Below the pieces are notes generated by a model. It saw only the letters and a list, made by a program, of their open reading frames with translations. It was not told the origin of the DNA and ran no database searches. 64,000 bases of DNA from Chryseobacterium indologenes (GTDB lineage: Bacteria > Bacteroidota > Bacteroidia > Flavobacteriales > Weeksellaceae): assembly GCF_002025665.1 (NCBI RefSeq), contig NZ_CP018786.1:2108001-2172000 (forward strand). The letters are read 5' to 3'. Positions 32,507 to 40,654 of this stretch are shown here, piece by piece (position 1 is the stretch's first letter; every line of letters starts with the position of its first letter). Made by a program: the position numbers and the translations under genes.

Positions 32507-34291
32507 TTATTTTAATTTGATAAGGATGTAAACATTTTCGTAATAAATACTGGCAGTGTCATTGTCAGAATACTTTTCTCTTGTAATTTCACTGAAAATA
32601 AGTTTAACGTGATACTTTCCTAAATCAGATTCCATAGCAATTTCGGGGATTACTACATTTCCTTTCTTGTTTTTATTTTTCTCAAATAATTTAATAATCT
32701 GTGGTCCGAAGTCTACTTCTTCTTTAGAATTTAAACTTAATTTTAACGAGGATTCTTCTGTCAGCTGATCTGTCAGCTCAAACTGGTCATCATTCAGTTT
32801 TTGAGGATCTCTGCTATAACGATGGAAAGAAATTAAATACTGATAATTCCCGAGTTCTACAGCCTGTTCTTCACGAACAAGAACGATTCTGTTCATTTCA
32901 TATGCTCTGTTTTTTGCGGTGACATTCACATCTGAGAACTTACTCTGAATGTCGTAATTGATACTATAAAATGTACCTTTTTCAATATTATCTGCTAATT
33001 CAGCCTGATCTTTTTCGTTCAGGAGAGCTGATAGGAATTCACTTTGCCTTCTTTCAGCCAGAAATTCAAATTTATCAGCAATTTCATTACGAACAGTATC
33101 AGTAACTTTTTTCTGAAAATTTATCTTGCCGGCACTCATTAGCTGATGCTGGTTTAAAATATTCATCAATTCTGTTTTCTGACTTCTCTTAGCTACACTG
33201 AATGCATTAAGGTAAGGGAAAATCAATGCAAAAGCGCCAAATAAAAATAAGCTGACAGGAATGAACTTTATCGTAGCTTTTTTGTTGAAAATAAAGTAGA
33301 CAACAATGCTTAACAGCCATAGAGCAAGCAGGAGAACGAAATACCTAGGTTCTGTATATCCATATTCTAAAATTCTGGTAAAAATAGCCGTGAAAAGCAG
33401 AATAATCAAAGGAACAATGGTATAATAGAATGCTTTTGAAAATATTCTGACCCAGGATTTTGCGTTTTCTTCTTTTAACGGGTGAACCAGAAGTAATGCA
33501 AGGATACCCACAATGCTATAGGCTAAAACAAGGTAAGAAACCCAGCCTCTTGGAAGCTGCCAGTTGATTAATATTTTAACAGAATAGAAATAAAGAATTG
33601 TTACATAGATAAGGAGTAACGGAATTAAAATAAACTGAGTGAAAAACTTCAAAACAACAGGGTAGGTGCCGTCTTTTTCAAGGTTATTTAATCCTTTATC
33701 ATTAAATAAAAGGAAAATAAAACTGCTTCCAAAAATAGAGAGAACAAAGAATGTATCTCTGTAAATTCTGTCATGGAAGTTAAAGTCAAAAAGTTTGTCA
33801 ACGGCTAAGATTGCTAATTCCATACCGCCTGTCAGAACTCCAGTAAATACGGCAGTGAGAAAGATATTGATAAAAAGATTTTTGTTGTACTGCCAGAATC
33901 TTAGCTCTCTGTCTTTCTCCAGAAACGGAACAAATGATACCAGTAGATGGGAGAGAAGAGCTGTAACAGCAATGATATAAGCATAGACTTCTGTAAAACT
34001 GTTTTTTTTATCAGGCAGAATGTAATAAAAACCTATAAGGAAAATTATACCGGATACGTGTAGTAGTAATTCTTTCCCGATTCTCTGTGACAACATTTTT
34101 AGTGCAAACATCAGAGAAATTCCGAGGCAGGAACAAATGGTGAACTTAATATAAGAAGTAATTTCACTACGCTCCGTTTCCACAATGCATATGGTGCCAA
34201 TAGCAGCTAATAAAGCCATTGCCAAAATCATTGGATATCGAAAAATGACTTCATTGGCCCGGCTTAGAGTTTCCTGGAATTTTGTTTTCAT
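32507..34291 (-). CDS. DUF4153 multi-pass membrane protein
   Basis: 594 residues. The N-terminal 375 residues hold about ten to twelve hydrophobic helices. The C-terminal 215 residues (from about FSVAKRSQKTELMNILNQHQ) are soluble and mixed alpha/beta. The pattern, with helices such as LFINIFLTAVFTGVLTGGMELAI, matches DUF4153 proteins of Bacteroidota. Function is unknown. It is the last gene of the operon PAP2, BlaI-like, DUF4153 on the minus strand (24 nt after the BlaI-like gene). Confidence 0.8.
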   Translation of the reverse strand: MKTKFQETLSRANEVIFRYPMILAMALLAAIGTICIVETERSEITSYIKFTICSCLGISLMFALKMLSQRIGKELLLHVSGIIFLIGFYYILPDKKNSFTEVYAYIIAVTALLSHLLVSFVPFLEKDRELRFWQYNKNLFINIFLTAVFTGVLTGGMELAILAVDKLFDFNFHDRIYRDTFFVLSIFGSSFIFLLFNDKGLNNLEKDGTYPVVLKFFTQFILIPLLLIYVTILYFYSVKILINWQLPRGWVSYLVLAYSIVGILALLLVHPLKEENAKSWVRIFSKAFYYTIVPLIILLFTAIFTRILEYGYTEPRYFVLLLALWLLSIVVYFIFNKKATIKFIPVSLFLFGAFALIFPYLNAFSVAKRSQKTELMNILNQHQLMSAGKINFQKKVTDTVRNEIADKFEFLAERRQSEFLSALLNEKDQAELADNIEKGTFYSINYDIQSKFSDVNVTAKNRAYEMNRIVLVREEQAVELGNYQYLISFHRYSRDPQKLNDDQFELTDQLTEESSLKLSLNSKEEVDFGPQIIKLFEKNKNKKGNVVIPEIAMESDLGKYHVKLIFSEITREKYSDNDTASIYYENVYILIKLK

Positions 34292-34315
34292 GATTTGGTG
34301 TTTTTAAGGTTTAGA

Positions 34316-34807
34316 TTAATCTTTTTTCTTTTTTTTCTTTTTATCCTTATCCTTGTCTTTTTCTTTTCCTTTGGTCTTCTTTTCTTTTTTAGGATTCAGG
34401 ATTTCTTCAGCTACTTCAAACTTAGGTTCTTCGATTTTGGCTGGCTTTATCTCGATTTTAAGATCAAAATAACCTTTCATATCTTCCTGGGAGATTAATT
34501 TTTCACTTAACAGGAGCTCCAGAATTTCCTTCCCTGAATTATTAAAAAAGTTATGTGAAAGCTCTTTTAACAGGAATTTTTTATATTCTTCTAAAGGAAC
34601 AAGCACGCTGTATTTGAAGATTCTTCCTTCTTTTACAGTGGAGAGATAACCTTTTTCAACTAATATTTTCAAATAAGTGGAAACCGTGTTCTGGTGTGGT
34701 TTCGGTTCCGGATGCTGCTCCATAACGTCCTTCAGATAGAAAGATTCCATTCTCCAAAACAGCTTCATAAAGTTTTCTTCTGCGGCAGTAAGATGATTTA
34801 TTTTCAT
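34316..34807 (-). CDS. BlaI/MecI/CopY-type repressor with Lys-rich tail
   Basis: 163 residues from the ATG at 34807, which starts the conserved MKINHLTAAEENFMKLFW; the longer frame overlaps the upstream PAP2 gene. The winged helix (about 1-80) is typical: KDVMEQHPEPKPHQNTVSTYLKILVEKGYL. In BlaI the C-terminal half dimerises and is cleaved by the BlaR1 sensor; no BlaR1 or beta-lactamase is near. The extreme C-terminus is a run of Lys, Asp and Glu (KDKDKDKKKKKK), which is unusual and could bind nucleic acid. The operon partners suggest control of an envelope function. Confidence 0.85.
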   Translation of the reverse strand: MKINHLTAAEENFMKLFWRMESFYLKDVMEQHPEPKPHQNTVSTYLKILVEKGYLSTVKEGRIFKYSVLVPLEEYKKFLLKELSHNFFNNSGKEILELLLSEKLISQEDMKGYFDLKIEIKPAKIEEPKFEVAEEILNPKKEKKTKGKEKDKDKDKKKKKKKD

Positions 34808-34815
34808 AGAGTATT

Positions 34816-35418
34816 CTAATGTTGAAATTGAATATTGCAATAAAGATAGATAAAAGATACCAGAAAAGCTATTCCAGCCCCCATAAATACTTCTTTTACG
34901 GTATGTCTTTTTAAAATAATACGGGTGATTCCGACTAAAATAGCGATTCCCAGCCACGCAAGACCCATTTTACAGTCAAGTGAGAAAAAGAGCGCTGCTA
35001 CAAATACATTGAACGCTGTATGCATTGAGCTTTTTATAAAAAGATTGCTGATCTGAAGAGCGAAAAGAAGCACCAGGATAAATAGCATGACAAGATCTAT
35101 ATATCCGTTTCTGATATAATTAAAAAGAAGATAGGCGATCACACAGACTGCAATAAATATATATAACGTTTTCCTTTGGACACGGTTGGAAACATCCATA
35201 TTGGTATATCTTCCCGTCTTTACATTCCACACCAGCCATATCACAACCGGGATAATGATCATTAATAATACAGGAAGAAAATAAAGGATAGAATCTTTAA
35301 GGGAATATTCTCTGATGCTCATATAGATAAAGAAAATGATCAGAGAGACCAAAGGATTAAAAAAATCAGAGATGACTTTTGAAATTTTGTGTAATAATGA
35401 AGATTGTTTTTCTTCCAT
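34816..35418 (-). CDS. PAP2-superfamily membrane phosphatase-like protein (degenerate)
   Basis: 200 residues with about six hydrophobic helices. The PAP2 layout is present in a weakened form: the central SSMHT (in place of PSGH) and TRIILKRHTVKEVFMG (for SRxxxxxHxxxD). The final acid is Glu instead of Asp and the first KxxxxxxRP motif is not clear, so catalytic activity is doubtful. Classical relatives dephosphorylate undecaprenyl pyrophosphate or phosphatidic acid. First gene of a three-gene operon; the BlaI-like ATG follows the stop by 8 nt. Start chosen at 35418 (second Met). Confidence 0.72.
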   Translation of the reverse strand: MEEKQSSLLHKISKVISDFFNPLVSLIIFFIYMSIREYSLKDSILYFLPVLLMIIIPVVIWLVWNVKTGRYTNMDVSNRVQRKTLYIFIAVCVIAYLLFNYIRNGYIDLVMLFILVLLFALQISNLFIKSSMHTAFNVFVAALFFSLDCKMGLAWLGIAILVGITRIILKRHTVKEVFMGAGIAFLVSFIYLYCNIQFQH

Positions 35419-35434
35419 AATCAAGTTTAAAAAC

Positions 35435-35442
35435 CAAATATA
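35435..35442 (-). promoter_or_regulatory. -7 box (TATATTTG) of the PAP2 operon
   Basis: Exact TAnnTTTG on the minus strand, 16 nt before the ATG at 35418. Confidence 0.6.
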
Positions 35443-35539
35443 CTATTATAACCTCAAAAATCAAATGAAAACCATGAGATGGAATAGTTGATTTAATGGG
35501 TAAGTTGTTTGATTACCAGTTGATTTTAATGGAGTGAAA

Positions 35540-35547
35540 TATTTTTG
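35540..35547 (+). promoter_or_regulatory. -7 box (TATTTTTG) of the NIPSNAP gene
   Basis: Exact TAnnTTTG, 71 nt before the ATG at 35619; TTG at 35520 may be part of a -33 element. Confidence 0.5.
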
Positions 35548-35618
35548 CGTCTTTAAATTAGTATTAAGTTTTGCAAGAAATGTTTAATTTTAATTGATCT
35601 GTTTTAATCATTATTATC

Positions 35619-36047
35619 ATGAAATATCTATTCACATACTTATTTATATTATCAGGTTATTTAGTTTTTGGACAAAAGGTTTCAGGGGAAAATATTTCTA
35701 CACCACAACCTGTCCATCAATTAAGAATCTATGAAATTCCAAAAGAAAATAAACAGGTTTTTCTGGATCGCTTCAGAGATCATGCCTTGAGAATCATGAA
35801 GAAATATGGATTTACCATTGTGTCGATCTGGGAATCGGAATTCAATGAAAAAACAGAATTTGTTTACCTGCTTGAGTGGAAAGATGAACATGCAATGAAA
35901 ATGGCGTGGGAAGGATTTATGACAGATAAAGAATGGAAGGAAATTAAAGCCAGAACGGCAAAACAATATGGTAATTTCGTCAATGAAATTGAAGACAGAA
36001 GCCTGAAACTTACAGATTTTTCCCCCGAAAAGAAGTTGTTGAAATAA
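35619..36047 (+). CDS. Secreted NIPSNAP-family protein
   Basis: 142 residues. The signal peptide is at 1-18 (MKYLFTYLFILSGYLVFG). The rest is one NIPSNAP (dimeric alpha/beta-barrel) domain: VHQLRIYEIPKENKQVFLDRF, then FTIVSIWESEF and FVYLLEWKDEHAMKMAWEGF. The fold is that of small ferredoxin-like dimers, often with unknown function. Export of such a domain is common in Bacteroidota. A single gene with a promoter at 35540. Confidence 0.85.
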   Translation: MKYLFTYLFILSGYLVFGQKVSGENISTPQPVHQLRIYEIPKENKQVFLDRFRDHALRIMKKYGFTIVSIWESEFNEKTEFVYLLEWKDEHAMKMAWEGFMTDKEWKEIKARTAKQYGNFVNEIEDRSLKLTDFSPEKKLLK

Positions 36048-36364
36048 CCAAAATATATATTAACAATAATTAAAGAGGAATGAAATAGGAGAACGAAATA
36101 TAAAGAATCCTAATGTTTCCGAATTATATGTTGTTTCGGGAAAGTCTTATGGATAGGATGATTTCTAAGATTTGACGAAAAGAATGTAACGGATAAAACG
36201 TAGCTTTATCACTCTTCCAGGGGGTCGGAAATTAAGAATAATCCATACAGCCCGCAAATAGATTTTGCAGAAAAATCGAAAAGTTATCTATGTATAGAAT
36301 AAAAACAAAGTTTTTTTCATAATTTTGCTCAACTATTTCATCATAAAAAAGCAAGAGCTAACAC
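36048..36364. other. Spacer before pdhA
   Basis: 317 bp with the pdhA promoter at its right end. The middle (36114-36260) can be read in one frame as a broken coding-like string (VSELYVVSGKSYG, then stops, then SFITLPGGRKLRIIHTARK), possibly a decayed gene; the evidence is weak. Confidence 0.3.
36320..36327 (+). promoter_or_regulatory. -7 box (TAATTTTG) of pdhA
   Basis: Exact TAnnTTTG, 37 nt before the ATG at 36365. Confidence 0.6.
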
Positions 36365-37366
36365 ATGAAAGAATTTTCTAAAGAGGTATACCTGAAGTGG
36401 TATGAAGATATGACAATGTGGAGAAGGTTTGAAGACAAATGCCGTTCTCTTTACCTAAAACAAAAGATCAGAGGATTTTTACATTTGTATAACGGTCAGG
36501 AAGCTATCCCTGCCGGGTTTACACATGCAATGGATCTTACAAAGGATAGCATGATTACTGCTTACAGATGTCACATCCATCCAATGGCGATGGGAGTAGA
36601 TCCTAAAAGAATCATGGCGGAACTTTGTGGTAAAGCTACCGGAACATCCGGAGGTATGGGTGGATCTATGCACATTTTCAGTAAAGAACACCGTTTTTAC
36701 GGAGGACATGGTATCGTTGGAGGACAAATTCCATTAGGTGCAGGTATTGCTTTTGCAGATAAATATTTCGACAGAAAAGCAGTAAACATCTGTTTCTTTG
36801 GTGATGGTGCTGCAAGACAAGGTTCTTTACATGAGACCTTCAACATGGCAATGAACTGGAAACTTCCTGTAGTATTTGTTGTAGAAAACAACCAATATGC
36901 AATGGGTACTTCTGTAAAAAGAACAGCCAACCACGAAGATATCTATAAATTAGGATTAGGATACGAAATGCCTTGTCTTGCTGTAGATGCAATGGATCCT
37001 GAAAAAGTGGCAGAAGCGGCTTACGAAGCTATTGAAAGAGCAAGAAGAGGAGACGGACCTACTTTCATTGAAGCAAGAACTTACCGTTACAGAGGACATT
37101 CTATGTCTGATGCCGAGCCATATAGATCTAAAGAAGAAGTAGCTCTTCATAAAAATGATGACCCAATCGAATTGATAAAACATAGAATTTTAGAAAACGG
37201 ATGGGCTACAGAAGCAGAACTGGAAGTTATGGATAACAAGTCCAGAGACTTTGTTGAAGAGTGTATCGAATTTATGGAAAACTCTCCGTATCCGGATGCA
37301 GAAAAAATCTATGAGTATGTATATGCTCAGGAAGATTATCCATTCTTAGACAAATTAGAAAACTAA
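36365..37366 (+). CDS. pdhA: Pyruvate dehydrogenase E1 component, alpha subunit
   Basis: 333 residues. It binds thiamine diphosphate and, with the beta subunit, decarboxylates pyruvate and transfers the acetyl group to the E2 lipoyl domain. The ThDP motif is GDGAARQGSLHETF...FVVENN (about 137-170), the E1-alpha phosphorylation-loop region is TYRYRGHSMSDAEPYR, and the pyruvate-site GGMGGSMHIF is at about 97-107. Length fits heterotetrameric E1 alpha. The E2 gene follows at 37475, but the beta-subunit gene is not between them. Confidence 0.96.
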   Translation: MKEFSKEVYLKWYEDMTMWRRFEDKCRSLYLKQKIRGFLHLYNGQEAIPAGFTHAMDLTKDSMITAYRCHIHPMAMGVDPKRIMAELCGKATGTSGGMGGSMHIFSKEHRFYGGHGIVGGQIPLGAGIAFADKYFDRKAVNICFFGDGAARQGSLHETFNMAMNWKLPVVFVVENNQYAMGTSVKRTANHEDIYKLGLGYEMPCLAVDAMDPEKVAEAAYEAIERARRGDGPTFIEARTYRYRGHSMSDAEPYRSKEEVALHKNDDPIELIKHRILENGWATEAELEVMDNKSRDFVEECIEFMENSPYPDAEKIYEYVYAQEDYPFLDKLEN

Positions 37367-37370
37367 AAGA

Positions 37371-37468
37371 TAATGAGTTAATTTGACAATTTGAGAACTT
37401 GAAAATGTGATAGATTATGTCCTTTTTTAATTTTCAAATTTTCAGATTGCTAAATTTTCAAATTAAAA
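37371..37468. repeat. TTTGAGAATTTG-type word repeat between pdhA and pdhC
   Basis: Spacer made of words such as ATTTGACAATTTGAGAAC and, inverted, TTTTCAAATTTTCAGATTGC. The two halves (37378-37406 and 37434-37466) are imperfect inverted repeats. It may form an intra-operon stem. Confidence 0.5.
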
Positions 37469-37474
37469 TAAATT

Positions 37475-39067
37475 ATGGCAGAAGTAATTACGATGCCCCG
37501 CCTGTCCGACACAATGACGGAAGGTAAGGTGGCAAAATGGCATAAAAAAGTAGGAGATAAAGTAAAAGAAGGAGATATTTTAGCTGAAATTGAAACTGAT
37601 AAAGCAGTTCAGGATTTCGAATCTGAAATAGAAGGTACCCTTTTATACGTAGGTGTAGAAGAAGGAGGTGCTGCTGCTGTAGACTCTGTTTTAGCTATTA
37701 TCGGGAATGAAGGAGAAGATATTTCAGGATTGACAGGTGGGGCTGCTGCTCCCGCTGCAGAAGCTGAAGAAAAAAAATCAGAAGAACAGCCTAAAGCAGA
37801 AACTGCTGCGCCTGCTGCAGAAGTTCCGGCAGGAGTAGAAATTATTACAATGCCAAGACTTTCTGATACAATGACAGAAGGTAAGGTTGCTAAATGGCAC
37901 AAAAACGTAGGAGATACAGTAAAAGAAGGAGATCTTCTTGCTGAGATCGAAACAGATAAAGCAGTACAGGATTTCGAATCTGAATTCAATGGAGTATTAT
38001 TGAAGCAAGGTGTAGAAGAAGGAGGTGCTGCTCCGGTAGATTCCGTATTGGCAATTATTGGCCCTGCAGGAACAGATGTTTCCGCTGTAGGTGCTCCAAA
38101 AGCAGCGGGTCAGTCAACTGAAAAACCAGCTGAACAAAAAGCAGAAGCAAAGGTTGAAGAAAAAGCTGCTCCGGCTGCCAGTTCTTCATCTTCTGACAGA
38201 GTAGCAATCTCTCCGCTGGCTAAGAAAATGGCTCAGGATAAAGGAGTTGATATCAACAGTGTTCAGGGATCTGGTGAAAACGGAAGAATCGTTAAAAAAG
38301 ACATTGAAAATTATCAGCCAGCTGCAAAACCGGCTGCTTCAGCTCCGGCAGCAAGCGCTGCTCCGGTTGCAGTAAGCTTTGTACAGGGTGAAGATACAGA
38401 GACTCCAAACTCTCAGGTAAGAAATATCATTGCAAAACGTCTTTCTGAAAGTAAGTTCTCTGCACCTCACTATTATCTGATGGTTGAGATCAATATGGAT
38501 AAAGCGATCGAGGCTAGAAAAGAAATCAATTCTCTTCCGGATACTAAAATCTCTTTCAACGATATGATTATTAAAGCGACTGCAATTGCTTTAAGAAAAC
38601 ACCCTCAGGTAAATTCAAGCTGGGCAGGGGACAAGATCATTCACAGAGGAAATATCAACATCGGTGTAGCTGTAGCTATTCCAGACGGATTGGTAGTTCC
38701 AGTATTGAAAAATACAGATCAGATGACATATACTCAGATTTCTGCATCTGTAAAAGATATGGCTTCAAGAGCTAAGAGCAAAGGTCTTAAAGCTAACGAA
38801 ATGGAAGGATCTACATTCTCTATTTCAAACTTAGGAATGTTCGGAATCGAAACGTTTACAAGTATTATCAACCAGCCAAACTCTGCAATCCTTTCAGTAG
38901 GAGCAATTATCGAGAAACCAATCGTTAAAGATGGTCAGATCGTAGTTGGAAACACCATGAAACTTTCATTGGCTTGTGACCACAGAGTGGTAGACGGTGC
39001 TACAGGTGCTCAGTTCCTACAGACATTAAGAACATATTTGGAAAGTCCATTAACTTTGTTACTGTAA
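37475..39067 (+). CDS. pdhC: Pyruvate dehydrogenase E2 (dihydrolipoamide acetyltransferase) with two lipoyl domains
   Basis: 530 residues. Lipoyl domains lie at about 1-77 and 126-202, each with the lipoyl-lysine motif EIETDKAVQDFESE. Ala/Pro/Glu-rich flexible linkers separate them. The peripheral-subunit binding domain is at about 245-283 (SPLAKKMAQDKGVDINSVQ). The catalytic core (about 310-530) ends with DHRVVDGATGAQFLQTL, holding the active-site His. The core moves the acetyl group to CoA. The two lipoyl domains are nearly identical in DNA sequence (repeats around 37500-37640 and 37860-38000), suggesting duplication or conversion. Co-transcribed with pdhA. Confidence 0.95.
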   Translation: MAEVITMPRLSDTMTEGKVAKWHKKVGDKVKEGDILAEIETDKAVQDFESEIEGTLLYVGVEEGGAAAVDSVLAIIGNEGEDISGLTGGAAAPAAEAEEKKSEEQPKAETAAPAAEVPAGVEIITMPRLSDTMTEGKVAKWHKNVGDTVKEGDLLAEIETDKAVQDFESEFNGVLLKQGVEEGGAAPVDSVLAIIGPAGTDVSAVGAPKAAGQSTEKPAEQKAEAKVEEKAAPAASSSSSDRVAISPLAKKMAQDKGVDINSVQGSGENGRIVKKDIENYQPAAKPAASAPAASAAPVAVSFVQGEDTETPNSQVRNIIAKRLSESKFSAPHYYLMVEINMDKAIEARKEINSLPDTKISFNDMIIKATAIALRKHPQVNSSWAGDKIIHRGNINIGVAVAIPDGLVVPVLKNTDQMTYTQISASVKDMASRAKSKGLKANEMEGSTFSISNLGMFGIETFTSIINQPNSAILSVGAIIEKPIVKDGQIVVGNTMKLSLACDHRVVDGATGAQFLQTLRTYLESPLTLLL

Positions 39068-39088
39068 TTTTCTGAATTGAAAATAGTA

Positions 39089-39116
39089 AAACCTCCCAAA
39101 TCGGGAGGTTTTTTTG
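39089..39116 (+). terminator. Terminator of the pdhA-pdhC operon
   Basis: Nine-base stem AAACCTCCC/GGGAGGTTT followed by T7. Confidence 0.85.
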
Positions 39117-39149
39117 GTTTTTGGTAAATAGAAATGGAGACTCCTAACA

Positions 39150-39182
39150 AAACCCCTAAGGTTTCAAAAACCTTATGGGTTT
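39150..39182. repeat. 33-bp REP-like palindrome
   Basis: Fifteen-base arms (39150-39164 with 39168-39182, one mismatch) reading AAACCCCTAAGGTTT. Related in its AAGGTTT core to the palindrome at 6861-6897. It lies downstream of a terminator in the pdhC-lolD gap. Confidence 0.55.
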
Positions 39183-39310
39183 AGAAAAAAGTTTATATTA
39201 CAAAAGTTTTTACAAAAAAAATAAGACAGAAATAATTAAAAAAATTAATAGAAAAGTCCCTTATAAATGGATTAAAGAAATTTGATATCTTTAAAAACAA
39301 AATAAAATAT

Positions 39311-39337
39311 AAACCGCTTCAAAAAGCGGTTTTTTAT
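39311..39337 (+). terminator. Orphan terminator-like hairpin
   Basis: Perfect nine-base stem AAACCGCTT/AAGCGGTTT plus T6, but no gene ends in the 195 bp before it. It could end an unannotated small RNA or be a second terminator. Confidence 0.55.
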
Positions 39338-39352
39338 TTGCAGGCAATTCAC

Positions 39353-39360
39353 TACTTTTG
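39353..39360 (+). promoter_or_regulatory. -7 box (TACTTTTG) of the LolD-like gene
   Basis: Exact TAnnTTTG ending only 4 nt before the ATG at 39365, predicting a leaderless mRNA. Confidence 0.55.
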
Positions 39361-39364
39361 AATC

Positions 39365-40033
39365 ATGATTAAAGCAAGAAATATCCATAAATCTTATGGG
39401 AATTTAGAAGTACTGAAAGGAGTTGATATTCATATCAAAACAGGAGAGGTGGTTTCTATTGTGGGAGAATCAGGAGCAGGTAAATCTACACTGCTGCAGA
39501 TTTTAGGAACGCTGGATCATCCAACCCAATCTGGTAAGTATGATACGGAGATTGAAATAGCAGGAGAGTCGTTTATTAATATGAATGATAAGCAGCTGTC
39601 GAAGTTCAGGAATCAGAATATCGGTTTCGTATTTCAGTTTCATCAGCTACTTCCAGAATTTACAGCGCTGGAAAATGTCTTGCTTCCGACAAAAATAGCA
39701 GGAGCCAACGAAAGAGAAGCTCTTGAAAAGGCTTATGCTTTATTTGAAGACCTAAAGATTGAACAAAGACTGAATCATAAACCCAACCAGCTTTCAGGTG
39801 GAGAGGCACAAAGGGTAGCTGTAGCAAGAGCTTTAATTAATTCTCCGAAAATCATTTTTGCGGATGAACCTACCGGTAACCTTGATTCCAAGAATGCAGA
39901 TGATCTTCACCGATTGTTCTTTGATCTTAGAGATAAATACAATCAAACTTTTGTTATTGTAACGCATAACCCGAATCTTGCAGAAATTACAGACCGCAAG
40001 CTCGTTATGAAAGACGGAATGATTATAGAGTAG
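39365..40033 (+). CDS. lolD: ABC transporter ATP-binding protein (LolD/MacB-type)
   Basis: 222 residues, a single nucleotide-binding domain: Walker [10 protein letters not shown] (about 36-44), Q-loop [18 protein letters not shown], signature [15 protein letters not shown], Walker [13 protein letters not shown] and the H-loop VTHN. This pattern and length match LolD, which drives release of lipoproteins from the inner membrane with LolC/E; MacB/FtsE-like roles are possible. No permease is adjacent, as is common for this group. The next gene starts 13 nt after the stop and is likely co-transcribed. Confidence 0.9.
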   Translation: MIKARNIHKSYGNLEVLKGVDIHIKTGEVVSIVGESGAGKSTLLQILGTLDHPTQSGKYDTEIEIAGESFINMNDKQLSKFRNQNIGFVFQFHQLLPEFTALENVLLPTKIAGANEREALEKAYALFEDLKIEQRLNHKPNQLSGGEAQRVAVARALINSPKIIFADEPTGNLDSKNADDLHRLFFDLRDKYNQTFVIVTHNPNLAEITDRKLVMKDGMIIE

Positions 40034-40046
40034 TATACACAACCGG

Positions 40047-40625
40047 ATGATGAAACACTTTATTTTTCTTTTTTTAATTATAATTTCCTGTTCAAAAGCT
40101 GAATCCCAGCAGTTGAACCCATTGGGTATTCCTGAGACAAGAATTTCAGAGATTAAAAATTATATTAAAGGAAAAGAGTACAATCAGGAACTGGCTGTTT
40201 TTATCAACTTTAAAATCCCTTCCGGGAAGTATCGTTATTTTATCTACAACCTGAAAAATAATACAATTCTGCAGCAGGCTGTCGTTTCTCATGGTTCAGG
40301 CTCTGTCATAGCAAAATCGGATGCTTTGAAATTCAGCAATATTGAAGGCTCTTATCAGTCGTCTCTTGGAAAATATGTCATTGGAGAAAGCTATATAGGA
40401 AAGTTCGGTAAAGCTTATCGCCTGGCAGGGCTGGATGCTACCAATAGCAACGCCTTGCAAAGAGCAATAGTTCTTCATTCTTACGGATGTATTCCTGACA
40501 CAGAATCACAAACTCCTGCATGTCTGAGCTTAGGATGCCCGATGCTTTCAGTAAATGCACTTAAAGAAACAGCAAAATATATTGATAAGTCTACAAAACC
40601 TGTCATTTTATATGCTTTTTATTAA
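40047..40625 (+). CDS. Murein L,D-transpeptidase catalytic-domain lipoprotein
   Basis: 192 residues. A lipoprotein signal ends in IIISC (lipobox, Cys15), so it is probably membrane-anchored in the periplasm. The catalytic domain is of the PF13645 type (not the classical YkuD): VVSHGSGS, then LHSYGCIPD and the active-site Cys in SLGCPMLS. Such enzymes may make 3-3 cross-links in peptidoglycan or remodel it. It follows lolD by 13 nt and precedes radC by 29 nt. Activity is inferred. Confidence 0.85.
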   Translation: MMKHFIFLFLIIISCSKAESQQLNPLGIPETRISEIKNYIKGKEYNQELAVFINFKIPSGKYRYFIYNLKNNTILQQAVVSHGSGSVIAKSDALKFSNIEGSYQSSLGKYVIGESYIGKFGKAYRLAGLDATNSNALQRAIVLHSYGCIPDTESQTPACLSLGCPMLSVNALKETAKYIDKSTKPVILYAFY

Positions 40626-40654
40626 TTGATACTATTCATCTATACTATTTTTCC

